The notes beneath the pieces are model-generated. The model was not told the origin of the DNA. It searched no databases and saw nothing but the letters and a program-made list of their open reading frames with translations. Of a stretch of DNA of 64,000 nucleotides, positions 10,412 through 18,587 are shown piece after piece. The first letter of the stretch is position 1, and every line of letters begins with the position of its first letter. Origin of the DNA: Pseudomonas sp. GV071 (GTDB taxonomy: Bacteria > Pseudomonadota > Gammaproteobacteria > Pseudomonadales > Pseudomonadaceae); NCBI RefSeq assembly GCF_003050835.1, contig NZ_QAOJ01000007.1:186001-250000 (forward strand), written 5' to 3'. Position numbers and translations under genes: made by a program.

Positions 10412-11197
10412 TTAAAGATTCTGGGTGATAAACGACAGCATCTGGTCCGCGGTGGAAATCACCTTGGAGTTCATTTCGTAGGCGCGTTGGGTGGTGATCA
10501 TGTTGACCATCTCCTCCACCACGCTGACGTTGGAGTTTTCCAAGGTGTTCTGTTCGATGGTGCCCAGGCCGGTCAGGCCAGGCGTTCCGACTTGCGGCGC
10601 ACCGCTGGAAGCGGTTTCCAGGAACAGGTTTTTGCCGACCGCTTCCAGGCCGCCCGGGTTGATGAAATCGGCGGTTTGAATATTGCCGACGATCTGCGGC
10701 GTCGGGTTGCCGGCGGTGGTCACCGAGGCGGTACCGTCTTCACCCACAGTAAAGGTGCGGGTTTCCGCAGGAATGACGATGGCCGGTTCCAACGGGAAGC
10801 CATTGGAAGTCACCACTTGGCCGTCGGAGTTCAGGTGGAAGCTGCCGTCACGGGTATACGCGATGGTGCCATCGGGCTGCAGCACCTGGAAAAAACCACG
10901 GCCGTTGACTGCCATGTCGAGCGGCTGCTCGGTGGTTTGCAGGCTGCCGATGGTGAACATTTTTTGCGTGCCGACGATGCGCACACCGGTACCCAGCTGC
11001 AGGCCGGACGGCAGTTCGCTGTCCTGCGTGCTCTGCGCGCCGGGTTGACGACGGATCTGGTAGAGCAAGTCCTGGAATTCGGCGCGGTCACGTTTGAAAC
11101 CCGTGGTCGAGACGTTGGCCAAGTTGTTGGAAATGGTCGTCAGGTTCATGTCCTGGGCGGACAAACCGGTTTTACTGACCCACAGAGCCGGAAGCAT
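10412..11197 (-). CDS. flgG: flagellar distal rod protein
   Basis: This 261-residue protein makes up the distal rod. It starts MLPALWVSKTGLSAQDMNLT and carries the flagella basal body rod signature ISNNLANVSTTGFKRDRAEFQDLLYQ. The C-terminus has LENSNVSVVEEMVNMITTQRAYEMNSKVISTADQML, the paired C-terminal rod/hook motif. The length matches the family. It follows flgF with a 46-base gap inside the sigma-54-driven operon and is exported by the flagellar apparatus. Confidence 0.96.
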   Translation of the reverse strand: MLPALWVSKTGLSAQDMNLTTISNNLANVSTTGFKRDRAEFQDLLYQIRRQPGAQSTQDSELPSGLQLGTGVRIVGTQKMFTIGSLQTTEQPLDMAVNGRGFFQVLQPDGTIAYTRDGSFHLNSDGQVVTSNGFPLEPAIVIPAETRTFTVGEDGTASVTTAGNPTPQIVGNIQTADFINPGGLEAVGKNLFLETASSGAPQVGTPGLTGLGTIEQNTLENSNVSVVEEMVNMITTQRAYEMNSKVISTADQMLSFITQNL

Positions 11198-11243
11198 GAA
11201 TGTTCTCCTCGGGCGCCGACATCACGGCGCCGCGTACTGATAT

Positions 11244-11984
11244 TTAGCTAAGTTGCAAAACACGAGCCAGGGACGTGGCGTCGTCTTCGGCCGTTCGCAT
11301 CATCTTCACTTGCAGTTCGAACTGGCGGGACAGTGAGAGGATCGAGGTCATCTCCTCCACCGCATTCACGTTACTGGTTTCGACAAAGCCCGACTCCAGC
11401 TTGACGTTGGTGTCTGCCAGCGGTGGCGTGGTGCCCTTGTAATGGATCATGCCGTCCAGGCCCTTCTCCATTTGCTTGAGGTCGGGGTTGACCAGCTTGA
11501 TGCGGTCCACCTCGGCCAGCACATTGGGTGCCTCGCCCAGCGCTCGGATGGTGATGGTGCCGTCTTGACCGATCTCCACCTTCTGCTCCGGCGGCACGGA
11601 AATCGGCCCGCCGTTGCCCAAAACCGGCAAACCGCTGCCGGTGCGCAGTTGGCCGAGGCCGTCGATTTTCAGGCTGGCGGTCCGCACATAGGCTTCTTTG
11701 CCGTCCAGGCCTTGCACCGCCATCCAGCCCTCACCACTGACGGCGACGTCCATGGGGTTGCCAGTGTCTTGCAAGGTGCCGGGGGTGAAGTCGGTGCCGG
11801 GGCGTTCGCTCATGGCGTAGACGCGCGACGGAAAGCTGTCGCCGAATACCTGCATGGAACGCGCTTGTTCGAAGTCACGGCGAAAACCGTTGGTGGAGAT
11901 GTTCGCCAAATTGTTGGCATGGGCGCGTTGAGCCATGGTGTTCTGGCTCGCCCCTGTCATGGCGACGTACAGCATTTTATCCAT
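11244..11984 (-). CDS. flgF: flagellar proximal rod protein
   Basis: The 246-residue proximal rod component starts MDKMLYVAMTGASQNTMAQR, with a GGAGAA ribosome-binding site six to eight bases upstream. An in-frame extension of 68 codons toward the flgE terminator is rejected, because it runs through the sigma-54 promoter. It carries the rod signature HANNLANISTNGFRRDFEQARS and the C-terminal VETSNVNAVEEMTSILSLSRQFELQVKMM motif. It is the first gene of flgFGHIJKL. Confidence 0.95.
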   Translation of the reverse strand: MDKMLYVAMTGASQNTMAQRAHANNLANISTNGFRRDFEQARSMQVFGDSFPSRVYAMSERPGTDFTPGTLQDTGNPMDVAVSGEGWMAVQGLDGKEAYVRTASLKIDGLGQLRTGSGLPVLGNGGPISVPPEQKVEIGQDGTITIRALGEAPNVLAEVDRIKLVNPDLKQMEKGLDGMIHYKGTTPPLADTNVKLESGFVETSNVNAVEEMTSILSLSRQFELQVKMMRTAEDDATSLARVLQLS

Positions 11985-12046
11985 CGTGTTTTCTCCGAGA
12001 TTGGGCCCTGCCAAACGCTGGCGGCCTGCGGCTCTATGCAAGCTAC

Positions 12047-12064
12047 AAAGCAGGCATCGTGCCA
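12047..12064 (-). promoter_or_regulatory. sigma-54 promoter of flgFGHIJKL
   Basis: The minus strand reads TGGCACGATGCCTGCTTT. The GG (-24) and GC (-12) doublets have the required 10-base gap and the -24 half is exactly TGGCACG. Transcription would start near 12038, about 54 bases before the flgF ATG. In P. aeruginosa this operon is RpoN/FleR-dependent, in line with the match. Confidence 0.85.
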
Positions 12065-12119
12065 ATCCCGAAAAAATAATGTATGCCGTTGATATAAAAG
12101 AATTTTTATAAACAACAAA

Positions 12120-12137
12120 GGGCTTCCGAAGAAGCCC
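12120..12137 (-). terminator. rho-independent terminator of flgBCDE
   Basis: A seven-base-pair stem (GGGCTTC with GAAGCCC) and a CGAA loop, followed on the minus strand by a T-rich run (CTTTGTTGTTTAT). It lies about 55 bases past the flgE stop and just upstream of the flgF promoter, so the two flagellar operons are separate. Confidence 0.8.
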
Positions 12138-12192
12138 CTTGCAGGTGTGCGGCGACGGTTTGCCGCCAGCGGCAAGCGCCGGCGACAAAGAC

Positions 12193-13515
12193 TTAACGCA
12201 GGTTGATGATGGTTTGCGTCACCGCATTTTCGGTCTCGATGGTTTTGGCGTTGGCCTGGTAGTTGCGCTGCGCCACGATCAGGTCGACCAGCTCGGTGGA
12301 GATGTCCACGTTGGACGACTCCAACGCACCGGCAGTCAACGAACCCAAGGTGCCCGCACGCGGCGTACCGACCACCGGCTCACCCGAATCAGCCGACTGC
12401 ACCCACTGGGTTTTACCCACTGGCGTGAGGCCCTGCACGTTGGCGAAGTTGGCCAGAATCACCTGCCCTTGAATCTTCGATTGGCCGTTGGTGTAGCGGG
12501 CAAAGATCTGGCCGGTGTCGTCAATTTCCAGACCGGAAAGTTGGCCGGTGGTGTAACCGTCCTGGGTCACGGCGTTGACCGCGAAGGTGCTGGACACCTG
12601 GGACGAACCGCGAATGTCCAGGGTGACAACCGCCGAAGCATCGGCCCCGTTGGAGGACCATACAGGCGGCGTAGCACCATCCGACTGCGCGGGAACCCAG
12701 CCAGTGATGGTCAGTTTGTTGTTGGTGTAACCCAAGCCCGCACCCGGAGTAACTGTGGCGAGCTGCCCGGCCCCATCGAAGGTAATGTTGGTGGTCGCAG
12801 GTGTAGTGAGTGCCGGGTTTTGCGGGTTACGACCATCGATCAATACGTTCATGGTCCAGTCGTTCGCCACCGGCGGAGCCGCAGCCGGGTCGGCATTGTT
12901 GATGAAGTACTGGGTCATGACGTGGGCATTGCCCTGGGCGTCGTAGATGTTCACCGAGGTCGACGAGGTGTAGCTGGTGGGGTCGCTCGGGTCGAACGGC
13001 GTGGTCGTCGGCGCCTTGCTGCTGGAGTTCAGGTTGAAGCTCTGAGTAATAGCCGTGGTGGCCTTCGGCGCTTGGTTGGAAGTCTGAATGCTCAGGTTGC
13101 CGACCACGCCGTTCTGCAGCTGACCGTTGGCATCAACGGAGTAGCCCTGCAGGTTGTAGCCGTTGTTGTCGACGATATTGCCGACCTTGTCGGTACCAAA
13201 GTAACCGGCACGGGTGTAGCTGATCGAACCATTGTTGCTGGTCACGAAGAAGCCGTTGCCGTTGATACCCATGTCCAGGGCGTTTTCGGTGTAGTCGATG
13301 GTGCCCTGGTTGAACAGCTGCGCCACGTTACCCAGCAGCACACCACTACCGATGGCGTTGCTGCTGGAAGCCAGCATGGACGAGGAATACAGGTCCTGGA
13401 ATTCGGCACGGGACTGTTTGAAGCCCACAGTGCCGGCGTTGGCGATGTTGTTACCAGTGATATTCAGGTCACTGGAGGCGGCCTTGATACCGCTAAGTCC
13501 GATATTGAACGACAT
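12193..13515 (-). CDS. flgE: flagellar hook protein
   Basis: At 440 residues this is the hook subunit. It starts MSFNIGLSGIKAASSDLNIT and carries the rod/hook signature GNNIANAGTVGFKQSRAEFQDLY. The C-terminus has LESSNVDISTELVDLIVAQRNYQANAKTIETENAV. The central region is the variable outer hook domain, rich in Thr, Asn and Pro. It follows flgD with a 31-base gap and ends the flgBCDE operon before a clear terminator. Confidence 0.96.
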   Translation of the reverse strand: MSFNIGLSGIKAASSDLNITGNNIANAGTVGFKQSRAEFQDLYSSSMLASSSNAIGSGVLLGNVAQLFNQGTIDYTENALDMGINGNGFFVTSNNGSISYTRAGYFGTDKVGNIVDNNGYNLQGYSVDANGQLQNGVVGNLSIQTSNQAPKATTAITQSFNLNSSSKAPTTTPFDPSDPTSYTSSTSVNIYDAQGNAHVMTQYFINNADPAAAPPVANDWTMNVLIDGRNPQNPALTTPATTNITFDGAGQLATVTPGAGLGYTNNKLTITGWVPAQSDGATPPVWSSNGADASAVVTLDIRGSSQVSSTFAVNAVTQDGYTTGQLSGLEIDDTGQIFARYTNGQSKIQGQVILANFANVQGLTPVGKTQWVQSADSGEPVVGTPRAGTLGSLTAGALESSNVDISTELVDLIVAQRNYQANAKTIETENAVTQTIINLR

Positions 13516-13546
13516 GGGATGCTCCTGAACGCCGGGCTACCGGCAG

Positions 13547-14224
13547 TTATTGACCTATCACTTGAACTTTGGAAATGCCGATGCTGCCGAGCCCTGCCAG
13601 GTTGAGCAGCATTTCGCCGCCGTTGATACCCAGGGTCACGCTATCGACGTTGGCTGGCAGGCTGGTGCCCATGGCCACTTCTTTGCCGTTTACCGAGGCA
13701 ATGGCATCGAAGCTGTAAGTGCCGGGCGCCATGACATTGCCGCTGGAGTCTTTGCCATCCCACATAAACGTGATCTGGCCGGTTGATTGCTGGCCCAGGT
13801 TGACGCGCGATACCTGATTGCCTTTGCTGTCGAGCACGTTGACGTACAGGTTGTCGGTGCCACTGGTGAGCGCGATGCTGCCTTTGAAGGTTTCACTGGT
13901 ATCCACCACCGCTGTGTCGGTGGACAGGATCACCTTGCGACCCACCAGCGACGAGGCTTGCAGCGCCTGCGAGGACTGGGTGCTGGAAAGGATGCTTTCC
14001 ACGCTGGTATTGAGGTTGTCGAGACTTTCAACCTGGGTGAACTGCGCCAGTTGCGCCACAAACTCACTGTTGGTTTGCGGGTCCAGCGGGTTCTGGTTGT
14101 TCATCTGGGCTACCAGCAGTTGCAGGAACTGATCCTTGCCCAGGGTCTTGTCCGTGGTAGTAGTGTCCTTGACGGCATACTGGTCCAGGATCGAACTCTG
14201 GGTGCTTACGCTATCGACGGCCAT
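13547..14224 (-). CDS. flgD: flagellar hook cap / hook assembly protein
   Basis: This 225-residue protein caps the growing hook and is absent from the finished structure. The N-terminal conserved block is LGKDQFLQLLVAQMNNQNPLDPQTNSEFVAQLAQFTQVE (about 29-67). It is followed by a FlgD Ig-like domain with FMWDGKDSSGNVMAPGTYSF and a C-terminal Tudor-like part. The length is normal. It sits between flgC (20-base gap) and flgE. Confidence 0.96.
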   Translation of the reverse strand: MAVDSVSTQSSILDQYAVKDTTTTDKTLGKDQFLQLLVAQMNNQNPLDPQTNSEFVAQLAQFTQVESLDNLNTSVESILSSTQSSQALQASSLVGRKVILSTDTAVVDTSETFKGSIALTSGTDNLYVNVLDSKGNQVSRVNLGQQSTGQITFMWDGKDSSGNVMAPGTYSFDAIASVNGKEVAMGTSLPANVDSVTLGINGGEMLLNLAGLGSIGISKVQVIGQ

Positions 14225-14244
14225 TTCTTTCCCCTACGTTCGAT

Positions 14245-14697
14245 TTACTGACCCAGGGTCAGAACCTTGGTCATCATTTGTTTGGCGGTATTCATCATTT
14301 CGGTGTTGGTCTGGAACGCGCGGCTGGCGGAGATCATGTCAGCCATTTCCTCGACCACATTGACGTTCGGGTAGTAGACGTAGCCGTCCTTGTCCGCCGC
14401 CGGGTGGTTGGGCTCGTAGCGCGGCGTCAGGCTGCTCTGGTCTTCCACCACGCCCATTACCTGCACGCCACGACCGGAGTTGTCCTGGTCGGCAAACAGG
14501 GAAGTGCCGGTGCCGTTCTGCTGCGCCTGCTGGTCGGTGAACACGGTGGCGAACACCGGGTGACGGGCGCGGTAGGTCTTGTCGACGCTGGAGGACACAG
14601 TCTCGGCGTTGGCGATGTTGCTGGAGATGGTGTTCAGGCGGGTGGTCTGAGCACTCATGCCGGTACCGGCGATATTGAAGACACTGGAAAGGGACAT
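14245..14697 (-). CDS. flgC: flagellar proximal rod protein
   Basis: This is a 150-residue proximal rod protein. It carries the rod signature TGMSAQTTRLNTISSNIANAET near the N-terminus and the C-terminal YPNVNVVEEMADMISASRAFQTNTEMMNTAKQMM motif. The product is slightly longer than the typical 134-148 residues. It is separated from flgB by 14 bases and is the second gene of flgBCDE. Confidence 0.96.
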   Translation of the reverse strand: MSLSSVFNIAGTGMSAQTTRLNTISSNIANAETVSSSVDKTYRARHPVFATVFTDQQAQQNGTGTSLFADQDNSGRGVQVMGVVEDQSSLTPRYEPNHPAADKDGYVYYPNVNVVEEMADMISASRAFQTNTEMMNTAKQMMTKVLTLGQ

Positions 14698-14711
14698 GGT
14701 GATGGTCTCCG

Positions 14712-15119
14712 TTATTCGCCGCGAATCGCAGCAACAAGGCCTTTGAATTTGGCATTCAGCAGGGTGAAGCTGGCTTGGAATTGCACAGCGTTTTCTGCGT
14801 AATTGGATTGCTCGATCTGCTCATCGACGGTGTTCTGGTCAATCGAGGGCTGTGTCGGCACGCGGTAATTCAGGCCAGCGTCGCCGTTATCCAAGCCTTC
14901 AGCGGCAATGTGGCCGGTGCTGGTGGTCGCCAGCGAGAAGGACCCGTTCTTGCTCTTGTCCGCCTGGGCGGCGAGCACGGAAGCGAAATCCAGATCACGG
15001 GCCTTGAAATTGGGGGTGTCAGCGTTGGCGAGGTTGTTGGCCAGCACTTCGGCCCGCTGGGAGCGAAAGCCCAATGCCTTTTCGTGAATGCCGAGTGCTG
15101 AATCGAAGCTGATGCTCAT
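14712..15119 (-). CDS. flgB: flagellar proximal rod protein
   Basis: A 135-residue rod protein that starts MSISFDSALGIHEKALGFRS and has the rod motif RAEVLANNLANADTPNFKARDLDF. An in-frame upstream extension of 18 codons starts inside the sigma-54 promoter and is rejected. It is the first gene of flgBCDE. Confidence 0.95.
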   Translation of the reverse strand: MSISFDSALGIHEKALGFRSQRAEVLANNLANADTPNFKARDLDFASVLAAQADKSKNGSFSLATTSTGHIAAEGLDNGDAGLNYRVPTQPSIDQNTVDEQIEQSNYAENAVQFQASFTLLNAKFKGLVAAIRGE

Positions 15120-15168
15120 GTCTGCGAACCTTGCCAACTGGCGAACTGGTTTTCCGTGCAAGACATTT

Positions 15169-15184
15169 AGCAAAGCCTATGCCA
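15169..15184 (-). promoter_or_regulatory. sigma-54 promoter of flgBCDE
   Basis: The minus strand reads TGGCATAGGCTTTGCT, with GG and GC doublets correctly spaced and the -12 half an exact TTTGCT. The start would fall near 15158, giving a leader of about 40 bases to the flgB ATG. RpoN control of flgBCDE is known in P. aeruginosa. Confidence 0.85.
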
Positions 15185-15350
15185 ACTTATTTAATCCTTA
15201 TAAATCAATAGTTTAATAAATTTTAAGGTGTGATTCACGGCGGCAACGGCAAGGCTTTTCCGCTGCCCGGCAACGGCAACGTGGTTTCGCGTGAGGGGTT
15301 TGCCGCTTGTGGCAAAGGCGGCAATTACGCGGCAGCTTGAATAGCAGGCA

Positions 15351-15380
15351 TAAAAAAGGGAGGCCCATGAGCCTCCCTTT
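15351..15380 (-). terminator. rho-independent terminator of cheV-cheR
   Basis: A perfect ten-base-pair stem (AAAGGGAGGC with GCCTCCCTTT) with a six-base loop, followed on the minus strand by six T residues. It lies 17 bases past the cheR stop and isolates flgB from cheR transcription. Confidence 0.9.
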
Positions 15381-15396
15381 ATGTATCGCTAAAGCC

Positions 15397-16224
15397 TTAC
15401 TTCACCTTGTAGATAATGCCAGGGCTGCACTGCACCATCTGGTAATGGTCGGGCAGCCCGTTCAACGCCTCGGATGCGCCAAGAAACAGATAACCGCCGG
15501 GTTTCAGCGTGGCGTGAATGCGCAGCAAGATGTCTTTCTTCACTTCGGCAGAGAAGTAGATCAACACGTTGCGGCAGAACACGATGTCGAATTTGCCCAA
15601 ACTGGCGTAGCTGTCGAGCAAGTTCAGTGCGCGAAACTCCACTCGCGTGCGGATCGCCGGCTTAATGGCAAAACGTCCGCCGCCCTTGGGGTCGAAATAA
15701 CGCTGCAAACGCTCCTGCGACAAACCACGGCCGATGGCCAGGCTGTCGTACTCACCGGATTTACACGCTTGCAGCATGGCGCTGGACAAGTCCGTCGCCA
15801 CGATCTGCACCCCACCCTTCAACTGGCCGAGGTTGCTGCGCTCGAACTCATCAGTGGCCATCGACAGTGAGTAGGGCTCCTGGCCCGATGACGAAGCTGC
15901 CGACCAGATGCGCAAACGCGCGCTGGGGTTGGCTTTGAGCAGTTCGGGGTAGACCCGGTTTTTCAATACTTCGAAGGGATAGGTGTCGCGAAACCACAGG
16001 GTTTCGTTGGTGGTCATGGCATCGACCACCTGCTCACGCAAACCGCCGCGCGGCATGCTCTGCATGCGTTGCACCAGCTCACCCAGGGTTTTGATGCTGT
16101 TCTGTTCCATCAGCTTGTTCAGCCGGCTGGAGACCAGGTACTGCTTGTTGGCACCCAACACAATGCCACAAGCCTTTTCCAGGAAAATCCGGAACTGCTC
16201 AAAATCCACGTTACCTGAAGACAC
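15397..16224 (-). CDS. cheR: chemotaxis protein methyltransferase
   Basis: CheR methylates glutamates of chemoreceptors using SAM. I chose the GTG at 16224 (275 residues, MSSGNVDFEQFRIFLEKACG) because GAGG lies eight bases upstream and the product then starts like Pseudomonas CheR. An ATG at 16245 would add seven residues. The N-terminal helical CheR domain is followed by the SAM domain with RIWSAASSSGQEPYSL and the late motif FDIVFCRNVLIYF. It follows cheV by 55 bases and ends at a strong terminator. Its place beside the flgB operon is the usual Pseudomonas arrangement. Confidence 0.95.
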   Translation of the reverse strand: MSSGNVDFEQFRIFLEKACGIVLGANKQYLVSSRLNKLMEQNSIKTLGELVQRMQSMPRGGLREQVVDAMTTNETLWFRDTYPFEVLKNRVYPELLKANPSARLRIWSAASSSGQEPYSLSMATDEFERSNLGQLKGGVQIVATDLSSAMLQACKSGEYDSLAIGRGLSQERLQRYFDPKGGGRFAIKPAIRTRVEFRALNLLDSYASLGKFDIVFCRNVLIYFSAEVKKDILLRIHATLKPGGYLFLGASEALNGLPDHYQMVQCSPGIIYKVK

Positions 16225-16279
16225 TAGCGCTGCCTCACCATACATATGGGTTGCTGAAGGGCCGTAAAGCCCTCAGCCC

Positions 16280-17206
16280 TCATTCCGAAACATTGATGCG
16301 CTCAATCACGCGGGATGCCAGGTCGTCCGGCCTAAACTTGGCCAGGAAATCGTCCGCACCGACCTTCTTCACCATAGCCTGATTGAATACGCCCGACAGA
16401 GAAGTATGCAGGAGGATATGCAGTTTCTGCATGCGCGAGTCCGCACGGATCTCCGCCGTCAGGGTGTAGCCGTCCATTTCCGGCATCTCGATGTCGGAAA
16501 TCAGCATGATGAATTCGTCTTCGGGACGCTTGCCCTCGTCCGCCAGTTTGCGCAGGAACTCCAGGGCCTGACGGCCGTCGTTGAGCGCCGTAACTTCAAC
16601 GCCCACCGACTGCAGACAACGCGTGACCTGCTTACGTGCCACCGACGAGTCATCAACGATCAGCACATGCTTGGTTACCGCTTTGCCTTGGGTGGCGGTA
16701 TCAATCACGCCAGCGCTGATCGCTTCGGAAATAGGCGCCACTTCGGCGAGGATTTTCTCCACGTCGATGATTTCCACCAGTTGCTGGTCCAGGTGGGTCA
16801 CTGCCGTCAGGTAGTGATCCCGCCCAGTGCCCTTGGGTGGCGGATGGATCTCTTCCCAGTTCATGTTGACGATGCGCTCGACCGAACGCACCAGAAAACC
16901 CTGAACCTTGGTGTTGTATTCGGTGATGATGACGAAACTGCTTTCCAGGTCGGCGAGCCCGGCACGGCCGGTGGCCATCGACAGATCAAGAATCGGAATG
17001 GTGCCGCCACGAATATTGGCCACCCCGCGAACCACCGGGCTGGATTTGGGCATGATGGTGAGCTTGGGGCATTGCAGCACCTCTTTCACCTTGAACACGT
17101 TGATGCCGTACAGCTGCTTGCTATCAAGGCGGAATAACAACAGCTCCAGTCGGTTTTGCCCCACCAACTGCGTACGCTGGTTAACCGAGTCCATCACTCC
17201 GGCCAT
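16280..17206 (-). CDS. cheV: chemotaxis coupling protein CheV (CheW-receiver fusion)
   Basis: The 308-residue protein couples receptors to CheA and can be phosphorylated. The N-terminal CheW-like domain (about 20-165) contains QLYGINVFKVKEVL and VRGVANIRGGTIPILDL. The C-terminal receiver domain (about 180-305) has the acidic VLIVDDS pocket, the phospho-acceptor aspartate in LISDIEMPEMDGY and a KFRP-type lysine region. The start MAGVMDSVNQRTQLVGQ has an AGAGGGG ribosome-binding site. An upstream extension of ten codons is rejected. It is divergent from flgA. Confidence 0.94.
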   Translation of the reverse strand: MAGVMDSVNQRTQLVGQNRLELLLFRLDSKQLYGINVFKVKEVLQCPKLTIMPKSSPVVRGVANIRGGTIPILDLSMATGRAGLADLESSFVIITEYNTKVQGFLVRSVERIVNMNWEEIHPPPKGTGRDHYLTAVTHLDQQLVEIIDVEKILAEVAPISEAISAGVIDTATQGKAVTKHVLIVDDSSVARKQVTRCLQSVGVEVTALNDGRQALEFLRKLADEGKRPEDEFIMLISDIEMPEMDGYTLTAEIRADSRMQKLHILLHTSLSGVFNQAMVKKVGADDFLAKFRPDDLASRVIERINVSE

Positions 17207-17259
17207 ACCCTGCCCCTCTTTCGAATGTTTGGTCACCGAACCCTGCTTAGCCTAGCAGC

Positions 17260-17275
17260 CGGCACGGGCTTTGCT
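17260..17275 (+). promoter_or_regulatory. candidate sigma-54 promoter of flgA
   Basis: The plus strand reads CGGCACGGGCTTTGCT, with GG at 17261-17262 and GC at 17273-17274 at exact sigma-54 spacing and a consensus TTTGCT. The predicted start (about 17286) falls at the base just before the flgA ATG, which is unusual. Either the message is nearly leaderless or the true promoter lies elsewhere. Confidence 0.6.
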
Positions 17276-17286
17276 TTGAAGCCAAT

Positions 17287-18045
17287 ATGAAACTGAAACT
17301 GCCACTTTTCCGACACTCGCCGCGCCGATTGCCTTCAGCAATCGGATCATGGCTGGCTTTGCTGGCATTTAGCCACACACATTATGCGGCCGCTGAGCTG
17401 ACATTACCTGAACAACTTATCGGCGCAAGCCAAGGCTTTCTTGAGGTCACGGTTCAGGACTATTTAGAGCGTAGCGAAATCCAGGCGCGGCAAGAGATCC
17501 AAATCAACCGACTCGACCCACGGTTGCAATTGGCCCTGTGCGACGAAGATTTGACTACTTCCCTGGAGAGTCCAGCGCAGCCCGTTGGTCGGGTAACGGT
17601 CAAGGTCAGCTGCGAAGGGGCCACGCCCTGGACGGTGTTCGTGCCGGCGCAGGTGAAGCTGTACCGCAAGGTCGTGATCGCCATCCGCCCCCTCAAGCGC
17701 GACACCACGCTGGGTGAAATGGACGTGGCGTTGGTGGAGCGCGATGTCGGTTTGCTGACGCAGGGGTATATGACGGATATGGGCCAGGTGCTCGGCACCC
17801 GCCTCACCCGCGGCGTGATGACCGATCAGGTGCTGGCCCCGGTGACCATCGAACAGGCCAAAGCCATTCGCAAGAAGGATCAGGTGGTGATCAGCGCCCG
17901 AAAAGGCGGTATCAATGTGCGCATGCCTGGGGAAGCGTTGTCCGATGGTGTGATCGGTGAGCAGATCCGCATTCGCAATTTGAGCTCGCAGCGGGTGATT
18001 CGCGCGCGCGTAGTCGGCCCAGGGCAAGTAGACGTACAAATGTAA
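17287..18045 (+). CDS. flgA: flagellar P-ring assembly chaperone
   Basis: The 252-residue periplasmic chaperone is needed for FlgI polymerisation into the P ring. A Sec signal peptide is present (about residues 1-36, ending HYAAA before ELTLPEQL). The mature part carries the SAF-like domain, with KLYRKVVIAIRPLKRDTTL, the motif ALVERDVGLL and the C-terminal ISARKGGINVRMPGEALSDG. The start codon has only a weak GAAG upstream. It is transcribed away from cheV and toward flgM. Confidence 0.94.
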   Translation: MKLKLPLFRHSPRRLPSAIGSWLALLAFSHTHYAAAELTLPEQLIGASQGFLEVTVQDYLERSEIQARQEIQINRLDPRLQLALCDEDLTTSLESPAQPVGRVTVKVSCEGATPWTVFVPAQVKLYRKVVIAIRPLKRDTTLGEMDVALVERDVGLLTQGYMTDMGQVLGTRLTRGVMTDQVLAPVTIEQAKAIRKKDQVVISARKGGINVRMPGEALSDGVIGEQIRIRNLSSQRVIRARVVGPGQVDVQM

Positions 18046-18130
18046 ACCCGTTTTCTGCGCGCAATTTGCTGTGGCTTTTCATACACTGACCGCCTGTAGG
18101 ACGCGGCAAACGACCTGAGGAAAAAAAATT

Positions 18131-18157
18131 TAAAGTTTTCTCAACCAGCGCCGACAA
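18131..18157 (+). promoter_or_regulatory. sigma-28 (FliA) promoter of flgMN
   Basis: TAAAGTTT, an 11-base spacer, then GCCGACAA: 15 of 16 bases agree with the enteric flagellar sigma-28 consensus. Transcription would start near 18164, leaving a leader of about 33 bases to flgM. A FliA promoter in front of the FliA antagonist gives the classic feedback loop. Confidence 0.9.
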
Positions 18158-18196
18158 GCTAGGCAAGCGTCCAAACACCGTCTGAGGTTTTGCATC

Positions 18197-18535
18197 ATGG
18201 TTATCGATATCAACCGGCTAAATAATGCCGCCGCGTCCACCAGCACCGGGCGTACCACTACGACCCAAACTGGTAGCCGCAACGATACCGCGAGCGCCAC
18301 GCAACCCGCCGCGCCAGCCAATGCCGCCGAACAAAGCACCGCGAAAACCGGTGAATCGGTGCAGCTCAGCCAGCAGGCACAACAGTTGCAGAAAGTGACT
18401 GACAAACTTAGTGAGCAACCGATTGTCGACAAAGAACGCGTCGCCCGCCTGAAACAGGCCGTGGCCGATGGCAGCTACCAAGTCGACAGCAAACGCGTAG
18501 CCAGTAAACTGCTCGATTTCGAATCCCAGCGTTAA
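18197..18535 (+). CDS. flgM: anti-sigma-28 factor
   Basis: The 112-residue protein binds and inhibits sigma-28 (FliA) until it is exported through the finished hook-basal body. It starts [20 protein letters not shown], has a disordered Thr/Ala/Gln-rich N-terminal half, and has the conserved sigma-binding C-terminus ([20 protein letters not shown]). GAGG lies upstream of the ATG. It lies between flgA and flgN, with its own sigma-28 promoter. Confidence 0.95.
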   Translation: MVIDINRLNNAAASTSTGRTTTTQTGSRNDTASATQPAAPANAAEQSTAKTGESVQLSQQAQQLQKVTDKLSEQPIVDKERVARLKQAVADGSYQVDSKRVASKLLDFESQR

Positions 18536-18587
18536 CCCTTTTTGGGCGACTCTGGGGGTGTTGGACGCCTAACTCCGAGAGTTCGCC

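Noticed and set aside
11985..12188. N-terminal extension of FlgF by 68 residues
   Set aside because: It would run through the flgBCDE terminator and the flgF sigma-54 promoter; the shorter start has a good ribosome-binding site.
15120..15173. N-terminal extension of FlgB
   Set aside because: Its start codon lies inside the sigma-54 promoter, upstream of the predicted transcription start.
17222..17250. An alternative sigma-54 site for flgA in TGGTCACCGAACCCTGC
   Set aside because: The GG and GC doublets are two bases too far apart; the site at 17260 has exact spacing.
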